A program made the translations under genes and the position numbers. Below are positions 63,621 through 64,000 of a DNA stretch of 64,000 nucleotides, piece after piece. Positions within the stretch are counted from its first letter, which is position 1, and every line of letters begins with the position of its first letter. Under the pieces are notes generated by a model. The model worked only from the letters and a program-made list of their open reading frames with translations, made no database searches and was not told the origin of the DNA. Location of the stretch: assembly GCA_965221605.1 (NCBI GenBank), contig CBDCSK010000014.1:558001-622000 (forward strand), written 5' to 3'. The stretch comes from Aldehydirespirator sp965221605. GTDB taxonomy: Bacteria > Actinomycetota > Acidimicrobiia > Acidimicrobiales > Aldehydirespiratoraceae.

Positions 63621-64000
63621 TTGCACAAGATTCTGTCGCCGGGTTGGCCAGTGCTCGGGTTGGGCGCCTTGGTCGCCTCGCTCTTCGCAGTCGGGGCGAG
63701 CCCCGCGGCCGCGATTGACGAGGACTCCAAGCCCGATGCGGCGGCGGCAATGTCGGCGTGTGTCGGTGAAGCGCTTGATGACCAGGGGTTCACCGATCTG
63801 GGCAGCCTCGAGGCGGCCGTGCCGAACATCAACTGTCTGGCCTACTACGGGATCACCGTGGGCAGGACCGCTGACACGTTCGACCCGAACTCCAACGTGG
63901 CGCGCCGCCATATGGCGCTGTTCCTGCACAGGGCCGCCAAGCCCATGGGCGTCGACTTGATGGGCGGCGACATGATGGCCGACTTCGGCGACATCTCCGA
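63621..64000 (+). CDS. SLH-domain surface protein, copy 3 (runs off the window)
   Basis: From TTG 63621 the frame gives HKILSPGWPVLGLGALVASL as signal peptide, then AIDEDSKPD and an SLH domain (GFTDLGSLEAAVPNINCLAY, then GITVGRTADTFDPNSN) almost identical to copy 1. The frame is open to the window edge (126 codons seen). It should be another wall-anchored surface protein. The start is uncertain: TTG is the only reasonable one after the in-frame TGA upstream. Confidence 0.72.
   Translation, partial: MHKILSPGWPVLGLGALVASLFAVGASPAAAIDEDSKPDAAAAMSACVGEALDDQGFTDLGSLEAAVPNINCLAYYGITVGRTADTFDPNSNVARRHMALFLHRAAKPMGVDLMGGDMMADFGDIS

Overview
The window is high-GC DNA, coding-dense on both strands, with Actinobacteria-like gene content: a three-subunit type B succinate dehydrogenase, Thr/Ala-rich lipoprotein linkers, DUF222-HNH proteins, many PIN-type toxin-antitoxin pairs and several phytanoyl-CoA dioxygenase-type enzymes. 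An uncultured actinobacterium, possibly of the Acidimicrobiia, is my best guess; no rRNA or tRNA gene was recognised and nothing here proves the lineage.

Left part (1-12.1 kb): a partial phospholipase D-like gene, an AbiEi/VSR-like protein, the operon sdhCAB, a DUF368 membrane protein, a nucleoside deaminase, and a four-gene BMP-type (nucleoside-like) ABC transporter operon. Five copies of a roughly 54-bp intergenic inverted-repeat element lie in the first 6 kb.

Catabolic region (12.3-32 kb): BNR sialidase-like protein, 2-hydroxyacid dehydrogenase, enolase-superfamily dehydratase, lactonase-like amidohydrolase, DapA-like aldolase/dehydratase, dipeptide-type ABC transporter, GntR/FCD regulator, three PhyH-type dioxygenases and a ketoglutaric-semialdehyde-type dehydrogenase. 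Together they fit a non-phosphorylative (Weimberg-like) sugar-acid route to 2-oxoglutarate with its own importer and regulator. An IS5-like element (16686-18035) sits exactly in the stop codon of the amidohydrolase and is followed by two toxin-antitoxin pairs.

Middle (32-44 kb): vapBC, a CPA2 cation/proton antiporter with its TrkA-C subunit, DUF3179, TPR and DUF1214 proteins, a sulfotransferase, an EamA transporter, a VapE-like protein with no recognisable Walker A, and a methyltransferase.

Repeat-rich and accessory right end (44-64 kb): a cluster of minisatellites around a DUF222-HNH gene that contains eight 66-bp units, pyrE, an SLH-RCC1-M6 protease gene broken by a one-base frameshift, a tyrosine recombinase, and three related surface-protein genes (53.4, 60.6 and 63.6 kb). 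Between these lie an IS1380-family element, a relBE-like pair whose toxin is destroyed by a 74-bp insertion, a two-gene AAA ATPase/PD-(D/E)XK-like locus (candidate defence system), and an AlbA_2-type ATP-binding regulator bracketed by two 50-bp dyad elements. This last 10 kb looks like a diversifying island of surface proteins, mobile DNA and defence-like genes.
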